Part shown: one piece after another, positions 24,080 to 33,688 of the stretch
Position numbering within the stretch: the first letter of the stretch is position 1
Layout: each line of letters opens with the position of its first letter
Assembly: GCA_028289585.1 (NCBI GenBank)
Contig: JANQPI010000010.1
Location: 638,128 to 702,127, forward strand
Direction: 5' to 3'
From: Candidatus Zixiibacteriota bacterium
GTDB lineage: Bacteria > Zixibacteria > MSB-5A5 > GN15 > FEB-12
DNA: 64,000 bases
Made by a program: the position numbers and the translations under genes
The notes under the pieces: model-generated
The model's database searches: none
What the model was told of the DNA's origin: nothing
Seen by the model: the letters and a program-made list of their open reading frames with translations, nothing else

Positions 24080-24601
24080 GTGAGCTTCGACGTCCTAAGG
24101 CGGCCACAAGGTGACACCCGCGAGCCAATCGTGGGTGTCATCATGGGGAGTGAGTCTGATTGGCCGACGCTTGAGCGGACCTCGGACGAACTGGTGCGAC
24201 TGGGTATCCCACACGAGTGTCGCGTCATCTCGGCGCACCGGACCCCCGATCTAATGGCCGACTACGCCAAAGGGGCCGCGGATCGCGGTCTCCGAGTTAT
24301 CATCGCGGGGGCGGGAGGTGCGGCTCACCTTCCCGGGATGGTCGCGTCCCACACTTGGCTGCCGGTGATCGGTGTCCCGGTACAGTCGAAAGCGTTATCG
24401 GGACTCGACTCGTTGCTTTCGATTGTGCAGATGCCCGCCGGAGTGCCGGTCGCCACCGTCGCTATCGGCGGGAGCGGAGCCACCAACGCCGGGCTCCTTG
24501 CAGCCCAGATCGTTGCTCTCACTGATGTTGATGTCGCGAAACGATTGGTCGCGCACAAAGAGGAACTCATCCGCAAAGTTGGCGAGATGAAGCTCAAATG
24601 A
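24080..24601 (+). CDS. purE: N5-carboxyaminoimidazole ribonucleotide mutase
   Basis: 173 residues, normal for class I PurE. Moves the carboxyl group of N5-CAIR to carbon 4 in purine synthesis, acting after PurK. Signatures: [22 protein letters not shown] (catalytic His), [14 protein letters not shown] and GIPVQSK-like [15 protein letters not shown]. Starts at GTG directly after the icd stop codon and overlaps purK by four bases (ATGA). Confidence 0.96.
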   Translation: MSFDVLRRPQGDTREPIVGVIMGSESDWPTLERTSDELVRLGIPHECRVISAHRTPDLMADYAKGAADRGLRVIIAGAGGAAHLPGMVASHTWLPVIGVPVQSKALSGLDSLLSIVQMPAGVPVATVAIGGSGATNAGLLAAQIVALTDVDVAKRLVAHKEELIRKVGEMKLK

Positions 24602-25755
24602 GCGAGACGATTCTTCCCGGTGCTACGATCGGTATCCTTGGATCGGGACAGCTCGGGCGGATGGCCGCACTGGAAGCCCGCAAGATGGGCTACCGGGTGC
24701 ACACGTTTTCTCCGGATCGTGATTCGCCGACCGGTCAGGTCGCGGATTGCGAGGTAGCTGCCGCCTACGATGATCTCGATGCGGTCGAGTCGTTCGCTCG
24801 AGATGTCGACGTTGTGACCTTCGAGTTCGAAAACGTCCATTCCGCGACTGCCGATGCGGCGGCACGTCATGCTCCGGTGCGACCGGACGGTACCATTCTT
24901 CATGTCACCCAGAACCGACTACGCGAAAAGGCGTGGCTACGTGAGCGCGGTATTCCTGTCGCTCCCTTTGCTGCGATTCATGACGCTGACGAACTTGCCA
25001 GGCAGTTAACTGTCATTGGTCGACCCGCGGTGTTGAAGACAGCAGCGTGGGGATATGACGGTAAAGGGCAACAGAAGCTTGACAGTGACACCGATCCAAC
25101 GACAGCATGGGCAGCGATGGACACCGATGAGGCGATCCTCGAATCGTGGATTCCGTATTCCCTTGAGGTGTCAACGATAGCGGCCCGTGGTCTCGACGGT
25201 ACCATTGCCCATTTCGGTGTCATTGAGAATTATCATCGTAATCATATCCTCGATCTTTCCATAGCGCCAGCTCGCGTAACCGGGCGAGTCGTCGATCGTG
25301 CCATGGAGATCACGGAGGCGATCCTTACCGGGTTCGGATATGTCGGGACAATCGGCGTTGAGTTCTTCGTCACCGGAAATGATGATCTTCTGGTCAACGA
25401 AATCGCGCCCCGTCCTCACAACTCTGGGCATCTGACATTCGATGCCTGCCCCACGTCACAGTTCGGACAGCAGATCCGTGCGATCTGCGGCCTGCCCTTG
25501 GGAGATACGTCGGTCCTCCGGCCGATTGCCATGGTCAATCTGCTGGGTGATCTCTGGTCTAACAATCGCACGCCGAACTGGAGCGCGGCACTGGGCATTG
25601 CACCCACCGTCCACCTGCACCTCTACGGCAAAGCTGAGCCTCGCCCCGGGAGGAAGATGGGACATCTCACGGCACTGGCGGAGTCGACTGGACAGGCCGA
25701 GAAGCAGGTGATCGCCGCCCGTAAGGCACTCCGCCCGGACCTGAATCAGCGATAG
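24598..25755 (+). CDS. purK: N5-carboxyaminoimidazole ribonucleotide synthase
   Basis: 385 residues, ATP-grasp enzyme making N5-CAIR from AIR, bicarbonate and ATP. Shows the N-terminal [19 protein letters not shown]-binding [17 protein letters not shown], and [18 protein letters not shown] near the active site. Translationally coupled to purE through the ATGA overlap. With purE present, this organism uses the two-step PurK/PurE route. Confidence 0.96.
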   Translation: MSETILPGATIGILGSGQLGRMAALEARKMGYRVHTFSPDRDSPTGQVADCEVAAAYDDLDAVESFARDVDVVTFEFENVHSATADAAARHAPVRPDGTILHVTQNRLREKAWLRERGIPVAPFAAIHDADELARQLTVIGRPAVLKTAAWGYDGKGQQKLDSDTDPTTAWAAMDTDEAILESWIPYSLEVSTIAARGLDGTIAHFGVIENYHRNHILDLSIAPARVTGRVVDRAMEITEAILTGFGYVGTIGVEFFVTGNDDLLVNEIAPRPHNSGHLTFDACPTSQFGQQIRAICGLPLGDTSVLRPIAMVNLLGDLWSNNRTPNWSAALGIAPTVHLHLYGKAEPRPGRKMGHLTALAESTGQAEKQVIAARKALRPDLNQR

Positions 25756-25785
25756 CAGACGAGAACGCGAAAGGTACGACGAGCG

Positions 25786-26457
25786 ATGAGTGAAAAGGCC
25801 GCCCGAATCCCGCTGACCGATTATCAGGAATATCCGCCGGATGAAATGCTGGCTCGCGCTGAGTCATTCTATGCCGAGTTACGCCGCCGCCGCACTGTCC
25901 GAGAATTCTCCGATCGACCTGTTGACCAACGCATAATCGAGTACGCGCTCCTTGCCGCTGGAACCGCTCCGAACGGGGCCAACATGCAGCCGTGGCAGTT
26001 TGTCGTGGTCAGCGACCCGGAACGCAAACGCCGCTTGCGAGAGCGAGGTGAGGAGATCGAGAAGGACTTCTATGAGCGTCGCATTTCCGATGAATGGCGG
26101 TCGGCTTTAGCTCCGCTCGGAACCGATGCCCACAAACCGTACCTGGAGACCGCACCCTATCTAATTGCAATCTTCGAAAAGCGCGCTACGATTCTCAGTG
26201 ACGGCGAGAAGAAGCGCAATTACTACACCCCCGAATCGGTTGGGATCGCGACCGGAATGTTGATCACCGCTTTGCATCACGCCGGTCTGGTTACGCTTAC
26301 GCATACGCCGTCGCCGATGGGCTGGCTCAACGAGGTGCTGGAGCGACCGAAGAATGAACGCGCGTATCTGCTGCTGATCACCGGCTACCCGGCTCCTGAC
26401 GTGACCGTCCCCGCCATCACGAAGAAACCGCTCGACGAGATCGCTCTGTTTATCTGA
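25786..26457 (+). CDS. Nitroreductase-family FMN oxidoreductase
   Basis: 223 residues. The N-terminal [13 protein letters not shown] and [18 protein letters not shown] are the FMN-contact signatures of the family, and [16 protein letters not shown] is the usual central helix. Its length and the late [26 protein letters not shown] resemble the BluB/iodotyrosine-deiodinase-like branch, but I cannot separate reduction from dehalogenation or flavin destruction by eye. Follows purK by 30 bases on the same strand and converges on the propeller gene. Confidence 0.9.
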   Translation: MSEKAARIPLTDYQEYPPDEMLARAESFYAELRRRRTVREFSDRPVDQRIIEYALLAAGTAPNGANMQPWQFVVVSDPERKRRLRERGEEIEKDFYERRISDEWRSALAPLGTDAHKPYLETAPYLIAIFEKRATILSDGEKKRNYYTPESVGIATGMLITALHHAGLVTLTHTPSPMGWLNEVLERPKNERAYLLLITGYPAPDVTVPAITKKPLDEIALFI

Positions 26458-26477
26458 TCGTTCGCTATCTGGCCACG

Positions 26478-27689
26478 CTAGCGCACCCAGCGAGGGGAGA
26501 TATCCAGCGGTTGGAAGGTCAGAAAGAGATGGTCGATCAGCCGCGAAAGATCCGGGAGTCCGATATCTCCGTTTCCGTCTACCGCAACGTTGGCCCGCCA
26601 TACTGGTTGGGGGAGTGGCGTAAAGCTCACAAACAGAAAATCGATGAGGCGACTGAGGTCGGCTAGGTCGACACTCCAGTCACCATTGACATCTCCCGCG
26701 AGCCAATTGAGATCAGCCTGCAGGGGACCATCTCCCAGGACAAACGTTGCCGATGCGCCGGTGGAATCGATGATCTGTCCGGTATCGGCGAACGACAGCG
26801 CCAGCGCACCGGGCGAGTCGAGTAGGCCAACGCCAATCTGGCTCGTTGCCAGGACGAGAGGGCTAGCGGCATCACGGATTACGGTCAGGTCTGATGCATT
26901 GTAGACGAAGACGTTGCCCGGTCCCGAAAATCCTCCGCCGGCAACGTACGCGATGTCGTCCTGGTCGATGACAATCTGGCCGGGTGAGCCGCCAAGGACA
27001 ACTGAATCAACGACTCCTCCGGCCGCGGGGTCGATGACATAAACAGCACCAAAGACCGTCGCAAAGTCACCGGTGCAGACTACATGAAGCCGGCCTTGGC
27101 TGTCCCACGCCATGAACTGCGGATTCAAGCCAACGGGTATAGCCCCAATTCGGCTCTGGGTAACACGATCGTAAATGGCAACCTCGCCCGGATCGTATTG
27201 GAAGGTTGAGAAATCGAAACCGGTCATCGCAACGAATACGGTATCTCGCCAGACGGCCAGCGCTTGGGGGGACTTGCCAATCGAATCGGTCCGCACCACC
27301 GAATCTTTTTTCAGGTCCACCGTGGCGATGCTGTTGTCGACGAGCAACGAAACATAGGCCAGCGAGTCGTTAGCGAGATCGATCCAGTACGGATTGCTAA
27401 ATGGCGGAAAGTCGATGAACCCGATCGTTGAATCGCCAAGGAGATCTAGAACCTGCAGCTCGTTCGTGCTTGAGTTCACGACATACCCGCACTCACCCCA
27501 AATGAGGATCTGATTCGGCGCCGAGCCAACGTCTGATCCAAGACTGATCGTATTGTTCGAGACCGTAAGGGTGGTCAACTCGACGGTTGAGATCGTTTCG
27601 CCCAATGAGTTAACAACGTAGCTAATCGGCTGACCAAAAGCAGTTGCGGTGAACAGGGCGAGGGAGAAGAGAAGAGTTGCGACTTTCAT
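26478..27689 (-). CDS. Secreted YVTN-type beta-propeller with C-terminal dockerin-like repeats
   Basis: 403 residues with signal peptide MKVATLLFSLALFTATAFG. About 20-330 consist of repeated strands of the YVTN/surface-layer propeller type (YVVNSLGETISTVEL, LAYVSLLVDNSIATVDL, VFVAMTG..., VYVIDPAAGGVVDSV), about seven blades. Residues about 338-400 are two dockerin-like halves (GDVNGDWSVDLADLSRLIDF and VDGNGDIGLPDLSRLIDHL). It lies 25 bases after the riboswitch-controlled btuB gene in the same direction. In Bacteroides a surface propeller, BtuG, is encoded next to BtuB and captures vitamin B12; this protein is a candidate analogue, held by a dockerin-like tail instead of a lipid. B12 binding is inference. 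Confidence 0.82.
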   Translation of the reverse strand: MKVATLLFSLALFTATAFGQPISYVVNSLGETISTVELTTLTVSNNTISLGSDVGSAPNQILIWGECGYVVNSSTNELQVLDLLGDSTIGFIDFPPFSNPYWIDLANDSLAYVSLLVDNSIATVDLKKDSVVRTDSIGKSPQALAVWRDTVFVAMTGFDFSTFQYDPGEVAIYDRVTQSRIGAIPVGLNPQFMAWDSQGRLHVVCTGDFATVFGAVYVIDPAAGGVVDSVVLGGSPGQIVIDQDDIAYVAGGGFSGPGNVFVYNASDLTVIRDAASPLVLATSQIGVGLLDSPGALALSFADTGQIIDSTGASATFVLGDGPLQADLNWLAGDVNGDWSVDLADLSRLIDFLFVSFTPLPQPVWRANVAVDGNGDIGLPDLSRLIDHLFLTFQPLDISPRWVR

Positions 27690-27714
27690 GTAAGCCTCCT
27701 CACGGCAAGGGGAT

Positions 27715-29997
27715 TCACTGACGAGGTACTATCGTGAGCGCGATGCCGACCGACCATTGCCGGGGTGGCATCGGATGATGAGCTGTTAAAACGTAAGCGG
27801 CATCGCGGAGATTTGCGACGTCGTATAGAATTTCCCATCTCGTCACCCCCCAGGACATTCGCAGACCGACGGAAAGATCATCGAGTCGATATGCCGCGTA
27901 CGACTTGGTATTGTTTGCCAGTGCGAATCGTTGGTCGACCCACATTGATGACCAGCGGACAAAGACAGATTCAATATCCACGGTTGCGGTCATGCGCTGC
28001 GAATGTCGGGGAACAAAAATCACCCGTTGGCCGAACGTGGTTGGTCCGGGGGTTCGATTGATTGCATCGATTCGATTGTGGTAATAGGCGATCGACCAGC
28101 GATTGCGCTGATCCCGTATCTCCAGTGTTTCCGTCCAGCCGGTGTGTTGGGAACGAGCAAGATTGACTGGAGTCCAAACACCGGTCGGTCCCCGAGGCTC
28201 CCAGACAATCAGATCAGTATAGTTCGCATGCCAGTAGCCAAGAGTTGCCGAAGTAGAAATGCCCAGGAAATCATACGACGACTCAAATGTCAGCTCACTT
28301 TGTTCCACACGCTCGGGCCGAAGATCGGGGTTGCCCGCTGCTCGCGCGTCGCCGCCCCAGAAGAGGGCATGAAGGGTTGGCAGGCGTACTGATTTGCCGT
28401 ATCCCCCGCGAAATCCTGCTTTCCAACGACTCCCCGTTGACAAGAAAGCGTGAACGGATGGCGTCAGATGCCGAGTTCGAGACGTGTTGGTCTGATCACC
28501 GCGGCTGGCTATTTCATCCCAGCGACTGCGAATTGTCAGTCCGACCTGCAACGGGAGATTGGCAACGTTCTGCTCATCGCTGAATGTCAGTTCACCACCT
28601 AAGCCAAACTGGTGTCGAGACGATTCCCCTAACCACGTTGACGGCGGATTGACTTCGTCGCGATGATCAAGTGATGACCAGTTACCATCGGCTAAAAGCA
28701 CAAGTGACAGCTGGCGTGTTTCAATCGACGTTCTCGTGGCGACGGACACAACCTCAGACTCGTACGACGAGGCGTAATCGAAGGCTGCCGGAATGTCAAT
28801 CGTATCGGTGTATTGCTGCCGAGATTGACGAATACCGACACGAACCTCGGTGGCGACTAACGAACGCCACTGTCGCTGCCACTCGCCGTTGGCCGACACC
28901 TGCCTGTCTGAACCGGTTGCCGTCAGTGTCGGTTGAGGTGCCTCGCCCGGCAGACCGAACGTCGATCGGCGTTGCCACACCGACAGTCGCAACGAGCCCA
29001 GTGACGTTTCTGGGCTCTGGGCTGATAGATGCAACGATTCGCTCGACCGCCCGTTGTTTGCCCGCACGCCAACGAACGCATCTGGCTGCGGATCGATCTG
29101 ATATCGAAAGGCAAAGTCACCGTTCGTCTCCTGCCGACTCCACGTACCGTCGAACGACCAGGACGATAGCGAGAGACCGGTGATCGTCACACGGCGATCC
29201 TGGGTCTTTTCCTGACCGCTCCGTGAGCGCGTGGTAATTTCTTTTGGTGTCCATGAGTCGGCAGCATCGTGACTGCGACGGGTGATGATATGAACTGCCC
29301 CAGATGCAGCATCGGGTCCGTATCGAGCTCCCGCGCCAGCGGTCTCTATTTCTATCCGTTCGACCGACTCGATATCGAGCGACGATAGGTCGGCGGCACC
29401 TGTCGTAAGATTGTTGACCGGCTGACCATCGATCAGAACCAGTACCTGATCGCTGCGTGAGCCTCGTAGCGAAATGGTTGTTCCCTGACTGCTCTCCGTA
29501 GTTGTGAGCAACGGATCCTGATCCAGCAATTCGCCTACTGTCCGGGCGTGACTCCGTTGAATCTCTTCTCGAGTAATGACAGTTCCGGTCGGAGATACGA
29601 AGGATTGTGAAGCAGTCGCAGTAATCGTATCGGACAGGTTGATACGACGGAGAATAGTTATCCGCAGAGTGAGCGGTCGGTCAGGTCCACAGGCAAGCTT
29701 GGACACTAATGCAGGCTCATAACCGGGATGGTCGACCGTGAGGTCATAGGTGCCGGCGGGCAGGAGCCTGAAAGCAAAGGAGCCGGTTTCCGAAGTCCGC
29801 ACCAACCAGTTTGTGCCAGCCAGCGATACCGTGGCACCCGCCACCGGCGTACCATCTGCCGCAACAACAGTTCCGCGCAGTGAAACATCCGGCTGCTGGG
29901 CTGCTGCCGATAAGCTTGATACTGCAAGCAGTACCGCAAACAGTACGGCTTGGCGTGCTGGGAAAGGACAGCATTTGGTGGCGGCTGCTCGCCGCAT
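27715..29997 (-). CDS. btuB: TonB-dependent outer-membrane receptor, probable cobalamin transporter
   Basis: 760 residues from the ATG at 29997, which has a GGAGG box seven bases upstream. Signal peptide, then a carboxypeptidase-D regulatory-like beta sandwich (about 30-115: VSLRGTVVAADGTPVAGATVSLAGT), a plug domain (about 125-240: VITREEIQRSHARTVGELL, VLVLIDGQPVN) and a 22-strand-type barrel to the end. The cobalamin riboswitch directly upstream identifies the substrate as B12 or a related corrinoid. No TonB-ExbB-ExbD genes or BtuCDF importer lie in the window. The propeller gene follows as the second gene of the unit. Confidence 0.92.
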   Translation of the reverse strand: MRRAAATKCCPFPARQAVLFAVLLAVSSLSAAAQQPDVSLRGTVVAADGTPVAGATVSLAGTNWLVRTSETGSFAFRLLPAGTYDLTVDHPGYEPALVSKLACGPDRPLTLRITILRRINLSDTITATASQSFVSPTGTVITREEIQRSHARTVGELLDQDPLLTTTESSQGTTISLRGSRSDQVLVLIDGQPVNNLTTGAADLSSLDIESVERIEIETAGAGARYGPDAASGAVHIITRRSHDAADSWTPKEITTRSRSGQEKTQDRRVTITGLSLSSWSFDGTWSRQETNGDFAFRYQIDPQPDAFVGVRANNGRSSESLHLSAQSPETSLGSLRLSVWQRRSTFGLPGEAPQPTLTATGSDRQVSANGEWQRQWRSLVATEVRVGIRQSRQQYTDTIDIPAAFDYASSYESEVVSVATRTSIETRQLSLVLLADGNWSSLDHRDEVNPPSTWLGESSRHQFGLGGELTFSDEQNVANLPLQVGLTIRSRWDEIASRGDQTNTSRTRHLTPSVHAFLSTGSRWKAGFRGGYGKSVRLPTLHALFWGGDARAAGNPDLRPERVEQSELTFESSYDFLGISTSATLGYWHANYTDLIVWEPRGPTGVWTPVNLARSQHTGWTETLEIRDQRNRWSIAYYHNRIDAINRTPGPTTFGQRVIFVPRHSQRMTATVDIESVFVRWSSMWVDQRFALANNTKSYAAYRLDDLSVGLRMSWGVTRWEILYDVANLRDAAYVLTAHHPMPPRQWSVGIALTIVPRQ

Positions 29998-30042
29998 AGA
30001 CCCGCCTCCGTCCACCCGCGCGGACGATTCAGCAGTCGTTTC

Positions 30043-30205
30043 GCCTGGCAGGTCTCCTGGCTTCGGCATCAGGCCCGACGGGCGCCTTCCCGGTTGTAGC
30101 AACCAGTGGCGTCATGCCCGGTCAGTAGCCGTTACAGTAGCGGGGCTGCGACGGATTCTCACCGTCTTCCCTATTATCCGGTCAGATGACCGGCACCAAA
30201 CGTTC
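30043..30205 (-). ncRNA. Cobalamin riboswitch
   Basis: On the minus strand the leader holds GGTGCC near the 5' end, then GGGAAGACGGTGAGAATCC, the core GCAGCCCCGCTACTGTAA, and the B12 box GCCAGGAGACCTGCC (30047-30061), in the right order and spacing. After it a small hairpin (CGTCC/GGACG, 30009-30025) abuts the Shine-Dalgarno of btuB, which suggests control of translation start: bound B12 would shut off synthesis. Ends are approximate. Confidence 0.95.
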
Positions 30206-30211
30206 GTCAAA

Positions 30212-30241
30212 AGTATAGTGGATTCCCGGCTCCGCTGTCAA
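30212..30241 (-). promoter_or_regulatory. Sigma-70-type promoter of the btuB riboswitch transcript
   Basis: On the minus strand: TTGACA (30236-30241), 18-base spacer, TATACT (30212-30217). The predicted transcription start near 30205 fits the 5' end of the riboswitch. Confidence 0.75.
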
Positions 30242-30265
30242 CCTTGCGACCAGGTGGAAACGCAA

Positions 30266-30292
30266 GCGCCGTTCACGTGGTGTGAACGGCGC
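30266..30292 (-). terminator. Strong hairpin, possible terminator of the vWA gene
   Basis: Perfect 11-bp inverted repeat GCGCCGTTCAC/GTGAACGGCGC with a 5-base loop. On the minus strand it is followed by TTGCGTTTCC, a weak T tract. It lies about 55 bases past the vWA gene stop and just ahead of the btuB promoter. Confidence 0.5.
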
Positions 30293-30346
30293 CGCGCAGG
30301 GAGACCCAACATCAGTGAGTTGTTGGGTGGCATATGCTTAACTTCG

Positions 30347-32401
30347 TCATCGACCGGCCAACGCACCCTCAAGACGGTCGGCACGGATGATCATATCATA
30401 GAGCTCATCGGCCTGCTCAGCCAGAGGGCCGTAGCGCAGCGGTTCCAGATGAGGGAGCAGATCAGCCGGTCGATACGTCTTGGCCCAGTATGAATCGCGC
30501 AGGAGCTCACCCAGCTCGGCGGCAACAACAGCGAGTCGCAAATTGTCATCGCCATAGCGGAATGCCGTGCGAAGGTCGCCCCATTCGATTCTTGCGCTAA
30601 TCTCATGGACGTGGCCAATCCGATTGCCTTCATGGTAGCGGATATTGACACGGCCCAGATCTCGGCCTTTGGCCCGTTGGTGCACCGTGATCTCGTAGAG
30701 AGCCGTGACCTGGTGGCCGGCACCGATTTCACCGCCGTCAACGCGATCATTGCGGAACTGATGGTCGGCCACGGAACGATTCTCGTAGCCAAGCAACCGG
30801 TAGCGAGAAACCACACGGGGATCAAACTCCACCTGGATCTTCACGTCGCGTGCGATCGTCTGAAGCGTCCCGACGACCTTGTCGATGAACTGGCGGCGAG
30901 CCTCCTGGTGATTGTTGATATACGCGTAGCTCCCGTCACCATCATTTGCTAGCCGTTCCAGCAGTACGTCATTGTAGTTTCCCATGCCAACGCCGAACGT
31001 CGAGAGCGTGACTCCCCGTTTGGCGAACGACTTGATCTTGGCTGTCAGGCTCTCCGGGCCGGTTGTGCCGACATTGGCGACACCGTCGGAGAAGAGAATG
31101 ACCTTCGTGTTTCGACCGCGGCGAGCCATGTCGTTGGCGACCTCAAAGCCCAGGAGCAGCCCGGCTTCAGCGTTGGTCGAACCGCCCGGTACCAGGCTAT
31201 TGACTGCGCGTTGGATCGCACGGCCACGCTTGGCATTCGTCGGATTCAAGCGGACGTCGGCGTAGGTGTTGTAGGCAACGATTGCCAGACGGTCGCGCCG
31301 CGTCAGTTGCTGAGCCAGAAGCTCGATCGATCGCGAGACAAGACCAATGCGGTTCCCGTGACGCATCGACCCGGAGACATCGACCACCAGTACCAGATTG
31401 ACAGGTTCCCGTTCCCGGCGATCGATCTCCACTCCCTGGAGGCCAATGGCAAGGGTGTAGGTCCGGCGTTCGTTGAAGAGAGACGGAGTTCCCTCGACAA
31501 TCACCGAAAAGGCGTTGTCATCGGGTTGAGGGTAATCGAATTCAAAATGGTTGATGAACTCCTCCGTTCGGATTGCATCGGCCGGAGGGACCACTCCACG
31601 TTCGAGGTAACTTTTAGCGAGTGTGAACGATGCGTCGTCAACGTCGACCGCGAACGTCGACTTGTTGTCGTAGCGCGGATCGACGAACGGGTTGAAACCG
31701 TAGTGGCGGAAGTACATCGCGTCGAAACTACCATAGTACCAGTCTGCATGCGGACGGCGGTGGAAACTGTCTTTGTCGTCATCATCGATGTCGTCCTCCC
31801 ACTGCGGACGGATGCGCTTTGTCTCGCGTCCTGATTCACCGGCTGCTTTCGGTCCAGTCGGTTGTGTCTTCTTCTTTTTCCGGTCGAAGTTTGAGAGAAT
31901 CTCAGCACCGATTCGGCCGAAGTCGATCGGCGCGGGACTGTAGTCACTAGGTGCTGATGTCGCTCCGCTTTCGGAATCGCCGCGCGTCGCCTGCTTCGTG
32001 GCAGAGTCAGTTGAGAGCGCAGATCCCGCCTTCTGTTTTCGCGTGCCTTCGACCGTAACAACGTCTTTAGCGCTTCTTGAATCGACAGCCAAACGGATGT
32101 CCTGCGTCGTTGCTCGGTGAGCAGTGACGAGAATGCTCGAAATCACTTTCGTTCGGTGCTTCAGCGCCGTTACACGAAGTGTGTATGTACCTGGAGGTAC
32201 ATTGTAGATGGTGTACACTCCCTCGTGATCGGTTACGGCTCCGAAGGCTGTTCCCATTACCACGACAGATGCCCCTTCAAGAGCGACGCCAGCCGTATCG
32301 GTTATCTTGCCTTGAATTGTTCCCGTGCGTTCCTGAGCGACGACAGTAGTCGTCATCAGTACCAGCGCTGCTGCGAGAGTCATGAGATACCGTCTCAACA
32401 T
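30347..32401 (-). CDS. Secreted von Willebrand factor A protein (YfbK-like)
   Basis: 684 residues from the ATG at 32401 (GGAGG box six bases upstream); an in-frame TTG at 32422 is less likely. Signal peptide, then a carboxypeptidase regulatory-like beta sandwich (about 24-105: GTIQGKITDTAGVALEGASVVV), a basic low-complexity linker (about 110-215), and a vWA domain (about 310-490) with an intact MIDAS motif DVSGSM. The rest matches the C-terminal region usual in YfbK-type proteins. Such proteins bind other proteins through a metal ion at the MIDAS. No AAA ATPase partner is adjacent. Confidence 0.88.
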   Translation of the reverse strand: MLRRYLMTLAAALVLMTTTVVAQERTGTIQGKITDTAGVALEGASVVVMGTAFGAVTDHEGVYTIYNVPPGTYTLRVTALKHRTKVISSILVTAHRATTQDIRLAVDSRSAKDVVTVEGTRKQKAGSALSTDSATKQATRGDSESGATSAPSDYSPAPIDFGRIGAEILSNFDRKKKKTQPTGPKAAGESGRETKRIRPQWEDDIDDDDKDSFHRRPHADWYYGSFDAMYFRHYGFNPFVDPRYDNKSTFAVDVDDASFTLAKSYLERGVVPPADAIRTEEFINHFEFDYPQPDDNAFSVIVEGTPSLFNERRTYTLAIGLQGVEIDRREREPVNLVLVVDVSGSMRHGNRIGLVSRSIELLAQQLTRRDRLAIVAYNTYADVRLNPTNAKRGRAIQRAVNSLVPGGSTNAEAGLLLGFEVANDMARRGRNTKVILFSDGVANVGTTGPESLTAKIKSFAKRGVTLSTFGVGMGNYNDVLLERLANDGDGSYAYINNHQEARRQFIDKVVGTLQTIARDVKIQVEFDPRVVSRYRLLGYENRSVADHQFRNDRVDGGEIGAGHQVTALYEITVHQRAKGRDLGRVNIRYHEGNRIGHVHEISARIEWGDLRTAFRYGDDNLRLAVVAAELGELLRDSYWAKTYRPADLLPHLEPLRYGPLAEQADELYDMIIRADRLEGALAGR

Positions 32402-32603
32402 AACCCACCTCCAGATGAGCAATCGTTTGATGTTCGTCTGGGTGCATTACCCCACAGCCGGAAGACTCTTCCCGGTGATATCGATCTTTTTTTGAGGAAG
32501 GAGGGGGCTACCTCGTGGCGATTGCCGCGATCATGTTCTTATCGGAGAGGACGGGCGACAGTTGACTCCCGTTTCGCGGTATCTGGCAGTAATCAGAACA
32601 GGC

Positions 32604-32951
32604 CTACTTCAGAGCGTCGATACGTGCCGCCAGAATGAAATCGTTCATGTGCAGGCCACCAATGAAATGGGTCCAGATCATGAAATCGACCTTGTTATAG
32701 TGAACACCGAAATCTGGGTGATGCTCGGCTACTTCTGCGATCTCTTCGACCTGCCGCAGGAACGCCATGGCGGCGCGAAAATCCTTGAACACGAAGCGCT
32801 TCTGTAAGGTATCCATCGACGAACCGTCGGATGTATGCGTAGCCACTACCCAGCCGTCGAGCTGTTCCAGCAGTGGTTGCTGCTCGTCGGGTGTAAGGGG
32901 GGCGGTTCCGGATGCAGGCGGCGTTATCGTCTGGTCTTTGAGTGAGGGCAT
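32604..32951 (-). CDS. 4a-hydroxytetrahydrobiopterin dehydratase (PCD/DCoH)
   Basis: 115 residues. Dehydrates pterin-4a-carbinolamine, recycling the pterin cofactor of aromatic amino acid hydroxylases. The family motif is complete: EEIAEVAEHHPDFGVHYNKVDFMIWTH followed by the conserved Asp in MNDFILAARID (given here as two parts of one signature). No phenylalanine hydroxylase is in the window; in bacteria lacking one the enzyme may act on other pterins. Divergent from the bacilliredoxin gene. Confidence 0.92.
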   Translation of the reverse strand: MPSLKDQTITPPASGTAPLTPDEQQPLLEQLDGWVVATHTSDGSSMDTLQKRFVFKDFRAAMAFLRQVEEIAEVAEHHPDFGVHYNKVDFMIWTHFIGGLHMNDFILAARIDALK

Positions 32952-33039
32952 GGATCAACCTTGGCTCGGTGAACGGTTGTGCGGTTTTGACGTTACGATA
33001 AAGAGAAACGGGTAGGGGAACCAGTTCTACCGGATCTGG

Positions 33040-33067
33040 TTGACGCCGATCCCGTAATCCATACCAT
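33040..33067 (+). promoter_or_regulatory. Sigma-70-type promoter for the bacilliredoxin gene
   Basis: TTGACG (33040-33045), 16-base spacer, TACCAT (33062-33067); predicted start about 33075, some 40 bases before the ATG at 33117. Confidence 0.45.
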
Positions 33068-33116
33068 TATGGGTACAGATAACCTGTCTGCTTGATGCGC
33101 AGTGAAGGAGAATACG

Positions 33117-33632
33117 ATGGCTCAAGCTCTTTACGATCGCGATATGGTTCGCTTCATGTGGGAAGAACTCGAAGCGGTTGGGGTATCCCCGTTAACAACC
33201 GTGGACGAGGTAGATAAGGCGATTTCTTCGACCGAGGGCGTCACTTTGGTTGTGACCAACTCGGTGTGTGGATGTGCTGCTGGTAATGCCCGTCCGGGCA
33301 TCGCAATCGCTTTGCAGAACAAGGTGATCCCGGATACGCTCACGACCGTCTTTGCCGGCGTCGATATGGATGCTGTTGCTCGCGCCCGTGAGCTCATGCC
33401 GGAGATCCAGCCGACCTCACCGTCGGTGGCGCTCTTCAAAGACGGTCAGCCGATTTTTAATCTACCCCGCCATGAAATCGAGGGGTCCACTGCTGAGGAG
33501 GTCGCCTCCAAGCTCGTCGCGGCTTTTAACGCTCACTGCACCAAAGCTGGACCGTCGGTGCCGCGTGAAAAAGTGGTCGAACTTTTTGCCTCCGGCCCCG
33601 ATCCGCGCTGTGGGTCTGATTTCAAAGTCTGA
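33117..33632 (+). CDS. BrxA/BrxB-family bacilliredoxin
   Basis: 171 residues from the ATG at 33117 with AAGGAG six bases before it. The YphP/YqiW family fold is recognised from the CGC active site in TNSVCGCAAGNARPG and the following FAGVDMDAVARARE and PSVALFKDGQ strands. In Firmicutes these proteins remove bacillithiol from oxidised proteins; wider members act as thiol-disulfide oxidoreductases. A further pair of Cys near the C-terminus (AHC and PRCG) is outside the canonical site. Confidence 0.93.
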   Translation: MAQALYDRDMVRFMWEELEAVGVSPLTTVDEVDKAISSTEGVTLVVTNSVCGCAAGNARPGIAIALQNKVIPDTLTTVFAGVDMDAVARARELMPEIQPTSPSVALFKDGQPIFNLPRHEIEGSTAEEVASKLVAAFNAHCTKAGPSVPREKVVELFASGPDPRCGSDFKV

Positions 33633-33657
33633 TCGAACCAGGTAGTATCGTTACGTC

Positions 33658-33685
33658 AACGGCCTCGCGATCCCGCGGGGCCGTT
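33658..33685 (+). terminator. Hairpin terminator between convergent genes
   Basis: Inverted repeat AACGGCCTCGCG/CGCGGGGCCGTT (12 bp with one G-T pair, loop ATCC) followed by CTGTTATC. Lies 25 bases after the bacilliredoxin stop and 3 bases before the stop of the convergent channel gene. Confidence 0.6.
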
Positions 33686-33688
33686 CTG

